The notes below the pieces were generated by a model, which had not been told where the DNA came from, made no database searches, and saw only the letters and a program-made list of their open reading frames with translations. A program made the translations under genes and the position numbers. This document shows positions 8,465 through 17,052 of a DNA stretch of 58,725 nt, piece after piece (position 1 is the stretch's first letter; each line of letters begins with the position of its first letter). The stretch is from DATHSY01 sp046729855. GTDB lineage: Bacteria; Actinomycetota; UBA4738; HRBIN12. The stretch spans positions 1-58,725 of the forward strand of contig JBKPHM010000034.1 in the NCBI GenBank assembly GCA_046729855.1, given 5' to 3'.

Positions 8465-9664
8465 ATGGCGACGATCACGTTCGACGGCGCCACGAAGGTC
8501 TACCCCGACGGGACCGAGGCCGTCAGCGACTTCGACCTCGACATCCGCGACGGCGAGTTCATGGTGCTCGTCGGTCCATCGGGTTGCGGCAAGAGCACCG
8601 GCCTCAAGATGGTGGCAGGCCTGGAGGGCGTTTCACGCGGCACGATCGCGATCGGCGATGAGATCGTGAACGACCTGCCGCCGAAGGACCGCGACGTCGC
8701 AATGGTGTTCCAGGACTACGCGCTGTACCCACACATGACGGTGGCCGAGAACCTCGGCTTCGCGCTGAAGATCCGCAAGATGCCCAAGAAGGCGATCGAG
8801 GAGCGCGTCCGCCAGACCGCGGCGATTCTCGGCATCGGGGAGCTGCTCGAACGCCGCCCGAAAGCTCTGTCCGGCGGTCAGCGCCAGCGGGTAGCGATGG
8901 GGCGCGCGATCGTGCGCGAACCGCGCGCGTTCCTGATGGACGAGCCGCTCTCGAACCTCGACGCGAAGCTGCGGGTGCAGATGCGAGCCGAGATCCGGCG
9001 GATCCAGACGGAGCTTGGCGTCACGACGATCTTCGTCACGCACGACCAGACCGAGGCGATGACGATGGGCGACCGTGTCGCGGTGATGAAGAAGGGGCTG
9101 CTCCAGCAGGTCGACACCCCGGAAGCCTTGTACGACCGGCCGGCGAACCTCTTTGTCGGAGGCTTCATCGGGTCCCCGGCGATGAACATGGTCGAGGCGA
9201 CCCTCGTGCGGGCGGACGGCCGCGTCGTCGCCCGGTTCGGCTCGACGGAGCTCGTCGTGGACGATCGCTTCGTCGACGCCCATTCCGAGATGAAGGCGTA
9301 CGAGGGCCGGCGCATCGTTCTGGGGATCCGTCCAGAGACCATCGAGCACGAGGGCTTCGCCGGGCTCGATCCCGACGGACGCCGGCTCCAGGCGACCGTC
9401 GACCTGCGCGAGTCCTTGGGATCCGAGGCGCTCGTGCACTTCAGCGTCGACGCGCCGCCGGTGCTCACCGAGGACACCGTCGAGCTCGTCAAGGACCGCG
9501 AGGACACGGACGAGATCGACGAAGTCGTTGAGAAGCGCATGTCCACGTTCGTCGCGAAGATCGACCCGCGCGCCGACGCCCGGCTGGGTCAGACCATCCC
9601 GCTCATCGTCGACACGTCGCGCCTGCATGTGTTCGACGCGGATGACGGTCGGGCGGTCGCGTGA
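8465..9664 (+). CDS. Sugar ABC transporter ATP-binding protein (MsmK/UgpC type)
   Basis: 399 residues. Walker A GPSGCGKST (37-45), signature LSGGQ (135-139), Walker B FLMDEP (156-161) and a C-terminal TOBE/regulatory region. Energises import by the two permeases. Many organisms have one shared ATPase of this type; here it is inside the operon, so the transporter is self-contained. A 20-residue acidic insertion around residues 340-355 (KDREDTDEIDEVVEKR) is typical of actinobacterial versions. Last gene of the operon; the next gene is convergent 12 bases away. Confidence 0.95.
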   Translation: MATITFDGATKVYPDGTEAVSDFDLDIRDGEFMVLVGPSGCGKSTGLKMVAGLEGVSRGTIAIGDEIVNDLPPKDRDVAMVFQDYALYPHMTVAENLGFALKIRKMPKKAIEERVRQTAAILGIGELLERRPKALSGGQRQRVAMGRAIVREPRAFLMDEPLSNLDAKLRVQMRAEIRRIQTELGVTTIFVTHDQTEAMTMGDRVAVMKKGLLQQVDTPEALYDRPANLFVGGFIGSPAMNMVEATLVRADGRVVARFGSTELVVDDRFVDAHSEMKAYEGRRIVLGIRPETIEHEGFAGLDPDGRRLQATVDLRESLGSEALVHFSVDAPPVLTEDTVELVKDREDTDEIDEVVEKRMSTFVAKIDPRADARLGQTIPLIVDTSRLHVFDADDGRAVA

Positions 9665-9676
9665 CCAGGTTCTCAG

Positions 9677-10750
9677 CTACGCTCGGAGCCCGGGCACCAA
9701 CCGCAGCGCATTCTCCGCGTAGACCCGGCGCAGCACGTCGTCCGGCAGACCCAGCCCGCTGATCGTCCACCGGCCCATCAGCGGCACGTCCTCGATCGTG
9801 TGCGCGAAGCACTCGTCCTCGGTCTCAAGGAATCGGAAGTAGATCGCGTAGTTGTCGCGCTCGGGCGGGAACTCGTCGATCCCGAAGAGGACGCGGTCGG
9901 GGTGCTCCAGGATCAGGGCGCGCGCGGCCCGCGGCTGCCGGCCGAGCTCCGCGACGCGAGCCGCGATGTCAACGTGGTAGTTCGGGTGCGCGCCGAGCAT
10001 CGCGCCGACCCGCCCGAGGTTCTCGGCGTACCCGCCGACGTGCACGCCCACGAACGTCGTGTCGGGGTTGGTCGCGACGAGCCCTTCGAGCGCGTCGATC
10101 AGCCGGTCGAACCGCGGGAACGACGGGTCGGCGAACGACCATTCGGGATGCGCATGGAGGTCCTCGTAGCGTTCGTTGCGTTCGTCGATCGGGTCGAAGA
10201 ACGCGACCGGGTCCGCCGTGTGGATGAAGACGGGAACGCCGACCTCGGCGCAGGCGTCCCAGAGGGCCCGCAGTCGGTCGTCATCCGGCAGGATCAACTC
10301 GCCGCGGTCATCGCGCACGTGCAGCCCGAGGTCCTTCCAGACCTTCACGCCCTTCGCGCCCGCGCCCACGCTCGCGTGGAGCGAGTCGGCCGCCGCCCGC
10401 CCCATGTCGCCGGATGCGACCGCGGCCGCCCAGTCGACGTGGCAGAAGGTGGCGAACCGGCCAGGGTGCGCCCGGTCGTACCGGTCGAGGCTCGCCTCGA
10501 GCTCGTCCCCCCACCGACCGTCGAGGTTGACGATCGCCCGAAGATTGCAGGCCTCCATTAAGTCGAGCAGCGCGGCGACGTCCGCGACCATCCACGCCTC
10601 CGCGTCGTCGCCGACCCACGCCGTGAGCCACCGCCCGAGGTGGTTGTGCGCGTCGACCGCCGGGAACCTCGCCCGCCCGACCGGGTGCGCGGGCACGACG
10701 ACCTTGGGCTCGGGTCGCCAGTCGCGCAGGTGGAGATCGCCGGCCGTCAC
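9677..10750 (-). CDS. Amidohydrolase family 2 (metal-dependent hydrolase/decarboxylase)
   Basis: 357 residues of a TIM-barrel amidohydrolase. The N-terminal metal motif is FPAVDAHNHLG; later motifs are VPVFIHTADP, FVGVHVGGYAEN and the terminal-barrel Asp segment RVLFGIDEFPP. Members hydrolyse lactones or amides or decarboxylate aromatic acids; in sugar clusters they often open sugar lactones. The GTG start overlaps the stop of the upstream GH4 gene as GTGA, so the two are translationally coupled and the long upstream open frame (to 11038) is only a shadow of GH4. Substrate unknown; a lactonase role is inference from context. Confidence 0.85.
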   Translation of the reverse strand: MTAGDLHLRDWRPEPKVVVPAHPVGRARFPAVDAHNHLGRWLTAWVGDDAEAWMVADVAALLDLMEACNLRAIVNLDGRWGDELEASLDRYDRAHPGRFATFCHVDWAAAVASGDMGRAAADSLHASVGAGAKGVKVWKDLGLHVRDDRGELILPDDDRLRALWDACAEVGVPVFIHTADPVAFFDPIDERNERYEDLHAHPEWSFADPSFPRFDRLIDALEGLVATNPDTTFVGVHVGGYAENLGRVGAMLGAHPNYHVDIAARVAELGRQPRAARALILEHPDRVLFGIDEFPPERDNYAIYFRFLETEDECFAHTIEDVPLMGRWTISGLGLPDDVLRRVYAENALRLVPGLRA

Positions 10751-12102
10751 GACGGGACCCGGGAAGAGCCCGCGAACCGCGGCAGCCAGCGCGCCTCGGC
10801 CTCGAGCATCCGATCGGTCATCTCGTGGATCTGCGGCAGCGTGAGCAGGGCGCCGGTGAGCGGGTCGAGCGCAACCGCGGCGTGGACCAGGTCGCGGTCG
10901 CCGGTCCGTGCGGCCTCGACCGCGAGGCGCTGGACGGTGGTCTGTACGTGGTTCAGCGCAGCACAGGCGGCCGGGAGCCGCCCGTACCGCGTCGGCCGGA
11001 CGCCGTTGCCGTCGGCGACGCATGCCACCTCGATGCACGTGTCAGGAGCGAGGTTCTCGATCGACGAGCCGTTCCGCACGTTGCCGTAGACGACGCGCGG
11101 GGTCCCCGTGACGAGGCTGTCGACGATCGGCGCCGCGAACTCGCCGCCGTGGCGCGGACCCTCCCGGCGCGCCTCCTCGACGATCTCCTCGTTGGAGGTA
11201 TCGGCGACCGCGTCGCGGCAGATCTCGAGGTAGTCCCACCTCCGATCGAGGTAGTGCTCCGTGAGCCCGGGCGTCTTGCGGAACCAGGCCCAGTACTCGC
11301 TCGCGTGATGGCTCGACTCGGTGTGGAAGTAACCGGTCAGCATCATCAGCTCGGTCCGCACGCGCTCGCTGCGCTCGTACGGGTCGTCGGAGCGCGGGAG
11401 GTCGGAGATGCTGCGTTCGACGTGCCGAGCCGTCATCACCTCGCGGATCCGCGGGATCAGATCCTCGTCGCCGCGGCGGAACCCCGTGAACCACGCGGTG
11501 TGGTTGACGCCGGCGCACTCGAAGGCCACCTCATCGTACGGGACGCCGAGCTCGCGGGCGAGCAGCTGCGACGTGCCCTGCACGCTGTGGCACAGCCCGA
11601 CGATCTTCACGCCGAGCAGATCCGTGGCCCAGCAATTGATCGACATCGGGTTCGCGTAGTTCAGTAGCCACGCATCGGGGCAGATCTCGAGCATCGTCTC
11701 GGCGACCTCGCGGAGCGCCTCGACGGTCCGCAGCCCCCGGAAGATGCCGCCCGGCCCGAGCGTGTCGCCGACCGTCTGGTCGATCCCGTACTCGCGCGGG
11801 ATCAGGATGTCGTGCGCGTACGCATCCACGCCACCGACCTGGAACACCGTGATGACGACGTCGGCCCCGCGGAGCGCCGAGCGCAGGTCGGGCGCGACCT
11901 CGAGCCGGGTGGGAAGCTTCGCTTGGTCGATCAGCTCCCGAACGAACCCGCGTGTCCGCTCGGTGGCCTCGGGAACGAGGTCGTACAGCACGAGCGCGGA
12001 GCGCTCGAGGGCGGGGAACGACAGGATGTCCCGCGAGAGCTCGAGCGGGAAGACCCACCCGCCGGCGCCGCTGATCACGATCCTGGGGCCGTCCGTTGCC
12101 AT
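10747..12102 (-). CDS. GH4 family glycosidase (alpha-galactosidase type)
   Basis: 451 residues, full length for GH4. The NAD-binding start is IVISGAGGWVFPLEL; the metal-site Cys is in GLCHSVQGT and the His in CAGVNHTAWF; DTLGPGGIFRGLRT contributes to the active site. CHSV is the variant reported for alpha-galactosidases, as opposed to CHEV (glucosidases), CHGx (glucuronidases) or the phospho-glucosidase types, so it should act on unphosphorylated alpha-glycosides in the cytoplasm. ATG with AGGAGG seven bases upstream. Coupled to the amidohydrolase behind it, and divergent from the seven-gene operon at 12246. Confidence 0.93.
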   Translation of the reverse strand: MATDGPRIVISGAGGWVFPLELSRDILSFPALERSALVLYDLVPEATERTRGFVRELIDQAKLPTRLEVAPDLRSALRGADVVITVFQVGGVDAYAHDILIPREYGIDQTVGDTLGPGGIFRGLRTVEALREVAETMLEICPDAWLLNYANPMSINCWATDLLGVKIVGLCHSVQGTSQLLARELGVPYDEVAFECAGVNHTAWFTGFRRGDEDLIPRIREVMTARHVERSISDLPRSDDPYERSERVRTELMMLTGYFHTESSHHASEYWAWFRKTPGLTEHYLDRRWDYLEICRDAVADTSNEEIVEEARREGPRHGGEFAAPIVDSLVTGTPRVVYGNVRNGSSIENLAPDTCIEVACVADGNGVRPTRYGRLPAACAALNHVQTTVQRLAVEAARTGDRDLVHAAVALDPLTGALLTLPQIHEMTDRMLEAEARWLPRFAGSSRVPS

Positions 12103-12168
12103 GTCGCCTCCTTGCGCAGGGCGTTCCGCCGGGCGCACGTCCGATGCTAGTCGGGTTCGCCCCACTTC

Positions 12169-12182
12169 TGCACGTTCGTGCA
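12169..12182. promoter_or_regulatory. Palindrome between divergent sugar operons (candidate operator)
   Basis: TGCACG-TT-CGTGCA, six-base perfect arms, lies between the GH4 gene (start 12102, minus) and the operon starting at 12246 (plus). It is the only strong palindrome I see in this gap. On the minus strand TAGCAT (12149-12144) could be the GH4 -10 box. No regulator gene is adjacent, so the binding protein is unknown; the DeoR protein at 3412-4209 is one candidate. Confidence 0.35.
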
Positions 12183-12232
12183 CGGATGGAACCCGGAAAC
12201 GCCAGATGTGCGCATGGACTCGATTCTGCGGC

Positions 12233-12238
12233 TAGAAT
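12233..12238 (+). promoter_or_regulatory. -10 element of the seven-gene operon
   Basis: TAGAAT ends seven bases before the GTG start at 12246, the spacing expected for a leaderless transcript. No clear -35 hexamer. Confidence 0.4.
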
Positions 12239-12245
12239 CCCGCCG

Positions 12246-13361
12246 GTGGACGAGCCGGTGAAGCAATCGGTCGACGACCTCGACACGCCGGCGCTGCTCA
12301 TCGCCCTCGACGTGCTCCGGCGCAACCTCTCGGCGATGTCCGACGTCGCGCGCACGGCCGGCGTCCGGCTCCGCCCCCATGCGAAGACGCACAAGTCGCC
12401 CAGGATCGCGCGGATGCAGCGAGATGCCGGCGCAGCCGGCATCACGGTCGCCACGCTCGGGGAGGCCGAGGTGATGGCCGAGGCCGGGATCGACGACGTC
12501 CTGATCGCGTACCCCCTCGTCGGCGAGGCGAAGCTGGCGAGGCTGCGCGAGCTCATGGAGCGCGTGCGCGTTCGCACGACGCTCGATTCGGTGGCGGTCG
12601 CAGACGGCCTCGCAACCGTCGGTCGGGACGTCCGCCGCGACGTCGAGGTGCTCGTGGAGGTGGACACCGGGCTACACCGGGTCGGACGACCCTCGGGCGA
12701 CCCGACCGTCGCGCTCGTCGAGGAGGTCGCACGGGTCGACGGCGTCGAGGTCGTCGGTCTGTTGACGCACGCGGGGCACGCGTACCGCGTCACCGGCCGC
12801 GAGGAGCTCGCGGCCGTCGCCGAGCGCGAGGGTCAGGACGTGGTCGAGACGGCCGAGCGGTGCGCGAAGCACGGTATCCGACTCCGGGAGATCAGCGTCG
12901 GCTCCACGCCCACCGCCCGGTACGTGGCGAAGGTGCCCGGAGTGACCGAGATCCGGCCGGGGACGTACGTGTTCAACGACGTCCAGCAGATGCGCCTCGG
13001 CGTCGCGACCGAAGCGGACTGCGCGGCGCGCGTGCTGACGACGGTCGTCTCGCGGATCGGTGAACGGTTCGTCCTCGACGCGGGGACGAAGACGTTCAGC
13101 TCCGACGGCGGCGACGGGCCGCCGTTCCCTGGTCGCGGCGTCGTGGCTGGCCATCCCGGGCTGCGGCTCGACTTCATGAACGAGGAGCACGCGGTCGGTC
13201 ACATCGAAGGCGACGACGAGGAGCTCGAGATCGGGGACCGGCTCGAGGTCATCCCCCTGCACGTCTGTTCGGCGGTAAACCTGTTCGACGTCGCGTACGG
13301 GGTGCGAGGCGGGCGTGTGGTCGAGGAGCTCCCGATCGCCGCACGGGGACGGAGCCGCTAA
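12246..13361 (+). CDS. D-serine dehydratase-like / D-threonine aldolase family PLP enzyme
   Basis: 371 residues of the alanine-racemase-fold DSD1/D-threonine aldolase family. The PLP-binding lysine is Lys47 in RPHAKTHKS. The C-terminal metal site reads PLHVCSAVNLFD, with His339 and Cys341: in this family an H-x-C pair is the zinc site of eukaryotic-type D-serine dehydratase, whereas D-threonine aldolases have H-x-D. It therefore more likely dehydrates a D-3-hydroxy amino acid than cleaves it. First gene of the operon, GTG start, probably leaderless. Its role among sugar genes is unclear. Confidence 0.85.
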   Translation: MDEPVKQSVDDLDTPALLIALDVLRRNLSAMSDVARTAGVRLRPHAKTHKSPRIARMQRDAGAAGITVATLGEAEVMAEAGIDDVLIAYPLVGEAKLARLRELMERVRVRTTLDSVAVADGLATVGRDVRRDVEVLVEVDTGLHRVGRPSGDPTVALVEEVARVDGVEVVGLLTHAGHAYRVTGREELAAVAEREGQDVVETAERCAKHGIRLREISVGSTPTARYVAKVPGVTEIRPGTYVFNDVQQMRLGVATEADCAARVLTTVVSRIGERFVLDAGTKTFSSDGGDGPPFPGRGVVAGHPGLRLDFMNEEHAVGHIEGDDEELEIGDRLEVIPLHVCSAVNLFDVAYGVRGGRVVEELPIAARGRSR

Positions 13362-14113
13362 TGCGCGGGCTCGACGGCGCAGGCGTGCTCGTGTCCGGCG
13401 GCAGCCGTGGCATCGGCCTCGCGGCCGCGCGCAGGTTCCTCCAGGAGGGCTCGCGTGTGTTCCTGTCGGGGCTCGACGCGGCGGAGGTCGACGGCACCGT
13501 GGACGAGCTGCGAGGCAACGGGACCGTAGGTGGGACGGCCTGCGACGTCTCCGACGAACGCCACGTTGACCGGCTCGTCGAACAGGGGGTCGCGTTCCTG
13601 GAGGGCATCGACGTGCTGATCAACAACGCCGGGATCGCGCGGCAGGAGCCGTTCCTGCAGATCACGAGTGATCGGTGGGACGAGATCCTGACGGTGAACC
13701 TGCGCGGGCAGTTCCTGGTCGCCCAGCGTGTCGCTCGCTCGATGGTCGACCGCGGGCGTGGCGGCGCGATCGTGAACATGGCGTCGACGAACGCGGTGGA
13801 GGGCGAGGCCGGGTACGCGCACTACAACGCCTCGAAGGGGGGCATCGCGATGCTGACGCGCACGATGGCGGTCGAGCTCGGCCGACACGCGATCCGCGTG
13901 AACGCGCTGTGCCCGGGCAAGATCGCGACGCCGCTCCAGGGCGAGGCCGAGGACGCTGCGTACACGGAACGCTTCGTGCGCGAACGGATTCCCCTCGGCC
14001 GCTCGGGCACCCCGGAGGAGGTCGCTGCCGCGTACGCGTTCCTCGCGTCGGACGAGGCCTCCTTCATCACCGGCGAGCTGCTGGTCGTCGACGGTGGGCA
14101 GGTGGCGATGTGA
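13361..14113 (+). CDS. SDR-family oxidoreductase
   Basis: 250 residues. Cofactor motif VSGGSRGIG (residues 11-19), structural NNAG near residue 87, catalytic Tyr155 and Lys159 in YNASKGG, and the C-terminal ITGELLVVDGG typical of classical SDRs such as gluconate 5-dehydrogenase and 3-oxoacyl-ACP reductase. It would interconvert a hydroxyl and a carbonyl, here probably on a sugar or sugar acid. Start overlaps the previous stop by one base (TAATG). Confidence 0.9.
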   Translation: MRGLDGAGVLVSGGSRGIGLAAARRFLQEGSRVFLSGLDAAEVDGTVDELRGNGTVGGTACDVSDERHVDRLVEQGVAFLEGIDVLINNAGIARQEPFLQITSDRWDEILTVNLRGQFLVAQRVARSMVDRGRGGAIVNMASTNAVEGEAGYAHYNASKGGIAMLTRTMAVELGRHAIRVNALCPGKIATPLQGEAEDAAYTERFVRERIPLGRSGTPEEVAAAYAFLASDEASFITGELLVVDGGQVAM

Positions 14114-14123
14114 GGGAGGCGTC

Positions 14124-14969
14124 GTGACGGACGGGTCGTCGCCGCTCGGGCGGTTGCGGCGGACGCCGCTGCCGGAGACGGGCATCGGGCTCGCGTGGCT
14201 CGGGCAGGCCGGATTCGTGGCGCGCACGCGGACCGCGACGGCGCTGATCGACCCGTTCCTGGCGTCGTACGACGGGCGCCTGTACGAGAGCGCCCTTCCG
14301 GCGGCCGCCGCGGAGGGCATCGACGTCGTGTGCTGCACACACGAGCACGTCGACCACTTCGACGCCGCCAGCGCGCCCGCGATCGCAACGGCCTCGCCGG
14401 GCGCCGTCTTTGTCGTGCCCACGCCGATCGTCGACATGGTCACGGAGTCGGGCGTCGATCCGGCCCGCGTCGTCGGCATGCAGCCCGGCGAGCCGGTCGA
14501 GCTCGCGGGCCTGACGATCCGCGCCGTGCCGGCGATGCACGGCGTGACGATGGACGACGCCTACGGCTTCGGCGAGGAGGTCTCGGGGGGCCTGGTGCGG
14601 TTCCTCGGCTACGTCGTGGACGCGGGCGGCGTGCGCCTCTACCACGCGGGCGACACGATCCACTACGACGGGATGGAGGTGACGCTCCGCGACCTCGCGA
14701 TCGATGTCGCGATGCTGCCGATCAACGGGCGCGACCCCGTCCGCGAGGCGCGCGGGATCGTCGGCAACCTGTCGGAGCGCGAGGCCGCGTGGCTGGCTGC
14801 GGCGATCGAGGCGGAGGTCATCGTGCCGATGCACTACGACCTGTTCGCGCGAAATCGCGGCTACCCCGAGTGGCTGGTCGAGAGCGTGCTTCGGGACCAT
14901 CCCCGCGTGCACGTGCTCGTGCCCGAGCGCGACGTCCCGTTCGTCTGGGCGCCGGCGAGGTCACGGTGA
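14124..14969 (+). CDS. MBL-fold hydrolase, UlaG-like (sugar lactonase)
   Basis: 281 residues of the metallo-beta-lactamase fold. The metal motif HEHVDH gives His73, His75, Asp77 and His78; later ligands are probably in PAMHG, YHAGDTIH and VPMHYD. The overall layout resembles UlaG, the L-ascorbate-6-phosphate lactonase. GTG start at 14124 after GGGAGG; the upstream in-frame ATG lies inside the SDR gene. Couples to the next gene by GTGA. In an operon with a class II aldolase and an epimerase-like gene, a lactonase of a sugar acid fits, but ascorbate itself is not shown. Confidence 0.85.
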   Translation: MTDGSSPLGRLRRTPLPETGIGLAWLGQAGFVARTRTATALIDPFLASYDGRLYESALPAAAAEGIDVVCCTHEHVDHFDAASAPAIATASPGAVFVVPTPIVDMVTESGVDPARVVGMQPGEPVELAGLTIRAVPAMHGVTMDDAYGFGEEVSGGLVRFLGYVVDAGGVRLYHAGDTIHYDGMEVTLRDLAIDVAMLPINGRDPVREARGIVGNLSEREAAWLAAAIEAEVIVPMHYDLFARNRGYPEWLVESVLRDHPRVHVLVPERDVPFVWAPARSR

Positions 14970-15967
14970 AGGCGCTCGTCTACCTCGGCCCGCGGCGGAT
15001 GGAGCTGCAGGAGGTTCCGGAGCCGCGACCCGGTCCGGGCGAGGTCGTGATCCGGACCGTCGCTTCGTCCGTCTGCGGTTCGGATCTCCACGGTTTCCGC
15101 GAGGCGAGCCCCAGGCGGATCCCGCCGCTGATCATGGGCCACGAGACGGTCGGCGAGGTAGCGGACGCCGGCGACGGGACCGACGGGCGTCTCGTCGGCC
15201 GGCGCGTCGTGCTCAAGCCGATCGTCTCGTGCGGGCGATGCGAGGCCTGCCTGGCCGGACGCACCAACGTCTGCGCGGCGGGGCGGTTGATCGGTCGGGA
15301 CCTGACGGGTGGGTTCGCCGAGCGGTTCGCGGTTCCGGCGACCGCGGCGGCCGAGCTTCCGGCGACGGTCTCCGACGACGCCGGGACGTTGATCGAACCG
15401 CTGGCCAACGCCGTCCACGTCGCCTCGAGGGCCGTGCGCGACGGCGACGACGTCCTGGTGATCGGCGCCGGGCCGATCGGTGCGTTGATGGCGAGGATGT
15501 CCGTCGAGCGCGGCGCGCGGACGGTGCTCATCACCGACCGGATCCCCGCGCGCCTCGGGCTCGCCCGCAGACAGGGGGCGACGCCGGTCGGCGTCGAGAC
15601 CGCGGAGGACTCGGTCCGCGACGCGACCGGCGGCCGCGGCCTCGACGTGGTGATCGACGCCGTCGGCGTCGAGGCGACGTGGGGGCTGGCGCTGCGGGCC
15701 GTCCGTCCGTCCGGCAGGATCGAGGTTGTCGGGCTCGGCGCGCCGGCGGGGAACGTGGACTACTTCGGCGTGATCGCCAAGGAGGCGACGATCACCGGGT
15801 CGTTCGCGTGGACAGACCAGGACTTTGCGCGCGCTGCGGAGTTGATCGAGGCGGGCGCCGTCGACACGACGGGGTGGTTCACGCATGGGACGTTCGCCGA
15901 GGGGCAACGGATGTTCGAGGAGCTCGTCGACACGACCGAGCGGTTCAAGGTCGTGCTGTCGCCGTGA
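14966..15967 (+). CDS. Zinc-dependent alcohol/polyol dehydrogenase (MDR family)
   Basis: 333 residues. Catalytic zinc ligands Cys37 (SVCGSDLHG) and His59/Glu60 (MGHE); structural zinc cysteines 89, 92, 95 and 103 (CGRCEACLAGRTNVC) all present; NAD-binding VLVIGAGPIGALM near residue 170. Resembles sorbitol, threonine or galactitol-1-phosphate dehydrogenases. It would oxidise a sugar alcohol or sugar. GTG start overlaps the previous stop (GTGA), and its own stop overlaps the PfkB start in the same way. Confidence 0.9.
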   Translation: MKALVYLGPRRMELQEVPEPRPGPGEVVIRTVASSVCGSDLHGFREASPRRIPPLIMGHETVGEVADAGDGTDGRLVGRRVVLKPIVSCGRCEACLAGRTNVCAAGRLIGRDLTGGFAERFAVPATAAAELPATVSDDAGTLIEPLANAVHVASRAVRDGDDVLVIGAGPIGALMARMSVERGARTVLITDRIPARLGLARRQGATPVGVETAEDSVRDATGGRGLDVVIDAVGVEATWGLALRAVRPSGRIEVVGLGAPAGNVDYFGVIAKEATITGSFAWTDQDFARAAELIEAGAVDTTGWFTHGTFAEGQRMFEELVDTTERFKVVLSP

Positions 15968-17052
15968 GGTCGTCGACCATCGCTTTGACGACCGACGCAC
16001 CGTACCGGCGTCTCGTGGGCGTGGGCGGGATCGGGTCCGGAATGTTCCTCGCGGTCGAGGGCGAGCGGACGATCGGGCGGACGGAGAGCCGTCCGGCCCG
16101 GCTGATCGACGTGCGTGACTACTGCAAGCTGCACACGGTCGCGCACCACGTGGCGACGCTGCTCGGAGCGGCGCCGTCGGGCCGCCCGTTCCACGTGGTG
16201 CCGGTGGGGATCGTGGGCCCCGACGACGCCGGTACCCGATTGGTGGCGGAGATGACGGCTGCGGGCATCGATGTCGGGCACGTCCGGACGCACCACGACC
16301 GGCCAACGCTGTTCAGTGTCTGCTTTCAGTATCCGGACGGCGACGGCGGCAACATCACGACCTCGGATTCGGCCGCCTCGGCGCTCTCCGACGAAAGCGT
16401 CGAAGATGTCGCTCACCTCCTGGACGAGCGGACGATCGCATTGGCGCAGCCTGAGGTCCCGCTCGGCCCGCGGCGTCGCCTTCTGGAGCTGGCCGGGGAG
16501 CGCGGCTCGCTGCGCGCCGCGTCGTTTACCTCGCTCGAGCTGGAGGAGGCACGCGAGACCGGGATGTTCGGAGCCCTGGACCTCGTCGCGTTGAACGTGG
16601 GCGAGGCCGCGGCGATCGTCCGCGGTCACTTCGATCCCTCGGACGCCGGCGCGTCCCTGCGGACGCTCCGCGACGCGTCCGGTATGCGCGACGGGTGCAC
16701 GCGGATGGTCGTCACCGCTGGCGAGGTGGGGGCCTACGCGATCGAGGGCGACCGGTGGCGGCACCGCCCCGCCCCGAGGGTCGATGTTGTCACCACCGCG
16801 GGCTCGGGCGACGCGCTGCTGGCCGGCGTCCTTGCGGCGCTCGCGGCCGGCGTGCCGTTCGTGGGCGAGGCGGATTCGCCCGCCGTCGACGACGCGATCG
16901 GCCTGGGCGTGCTGCTTGCCAGCCTGAACGCGACCTCGCCCCACACCATCCATCCGGGGGCGACGCTCGGAGCAATGAGAGAGCTCGCTCGGCAGAGCGG
17001 CATCGCGTTCGCCGGCCGTCTCGCGGACGTGCTCGACCCACGGGAGGGCTAA
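15964..17052 (+). CDS. PfkB-family carbohydrate kinase
   Basis: 362 residues. An N-terminal GVGGIGSGMF segment, a mid-domain NVGEAAAI segment typical of ribokinases, and the C-terminal anion-hole/catalytic-base motif TAGSGDALLAG with Asp283. Phosphorylates a sugar using ATP. Unusual features for the family are the long middle segment (SVCFQYPDGDGGNITTSDS) and the missing typical DxxG ending. The frame is open far upstream, but the GTG at 15964 overlaps the previous stop (GTGA) and begins the conserved part. Confidence 0.85.
   Translation: MRSSTIALTTDAPYRRLVGVGGIGSGMFLAVEGERTIGRTESRPARLIDVRDYCKLHTVAHHVATLLGAAPSGRPFHVVPVGIVGPDDAGTRLVAEMTAAGIDVGHVRTHHDRPTLFSVCFQYPDGDGGNITTSDSAASALSDESVEDVAHLLDERTIALAQPEVPLGPRRRLLELAGERGSLRAASFTSLELEEARETGMFGALDLVALNVGEAAAIVRGHFDPSDAGASLRTLRDASGMRDGCTRMVVTAGEVGAYAIEGDRWRHRPAPRVDVVTTAGSGDALLAGVLAALAAGVPFVGEADSPAVDDAIGLGVLLASLNATSPHTIHPGATLGAMRELARQSGIAFAGRLADVLDPREG

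Noticed and set aside
10750..11038. N-terminal extension of the amidohydrolase
   Set aside because: The extra part overlaps the GH4 gene in another frame; the GTG overlap at 10750 gives a natural start.
14195..17052. Long Arg-rich frames on both strands over the dehydrogenase and kinase genes
   Set aside because: Composition is that of shadow frames, without motifs; the coupled genes in the real frames explain the DNA.
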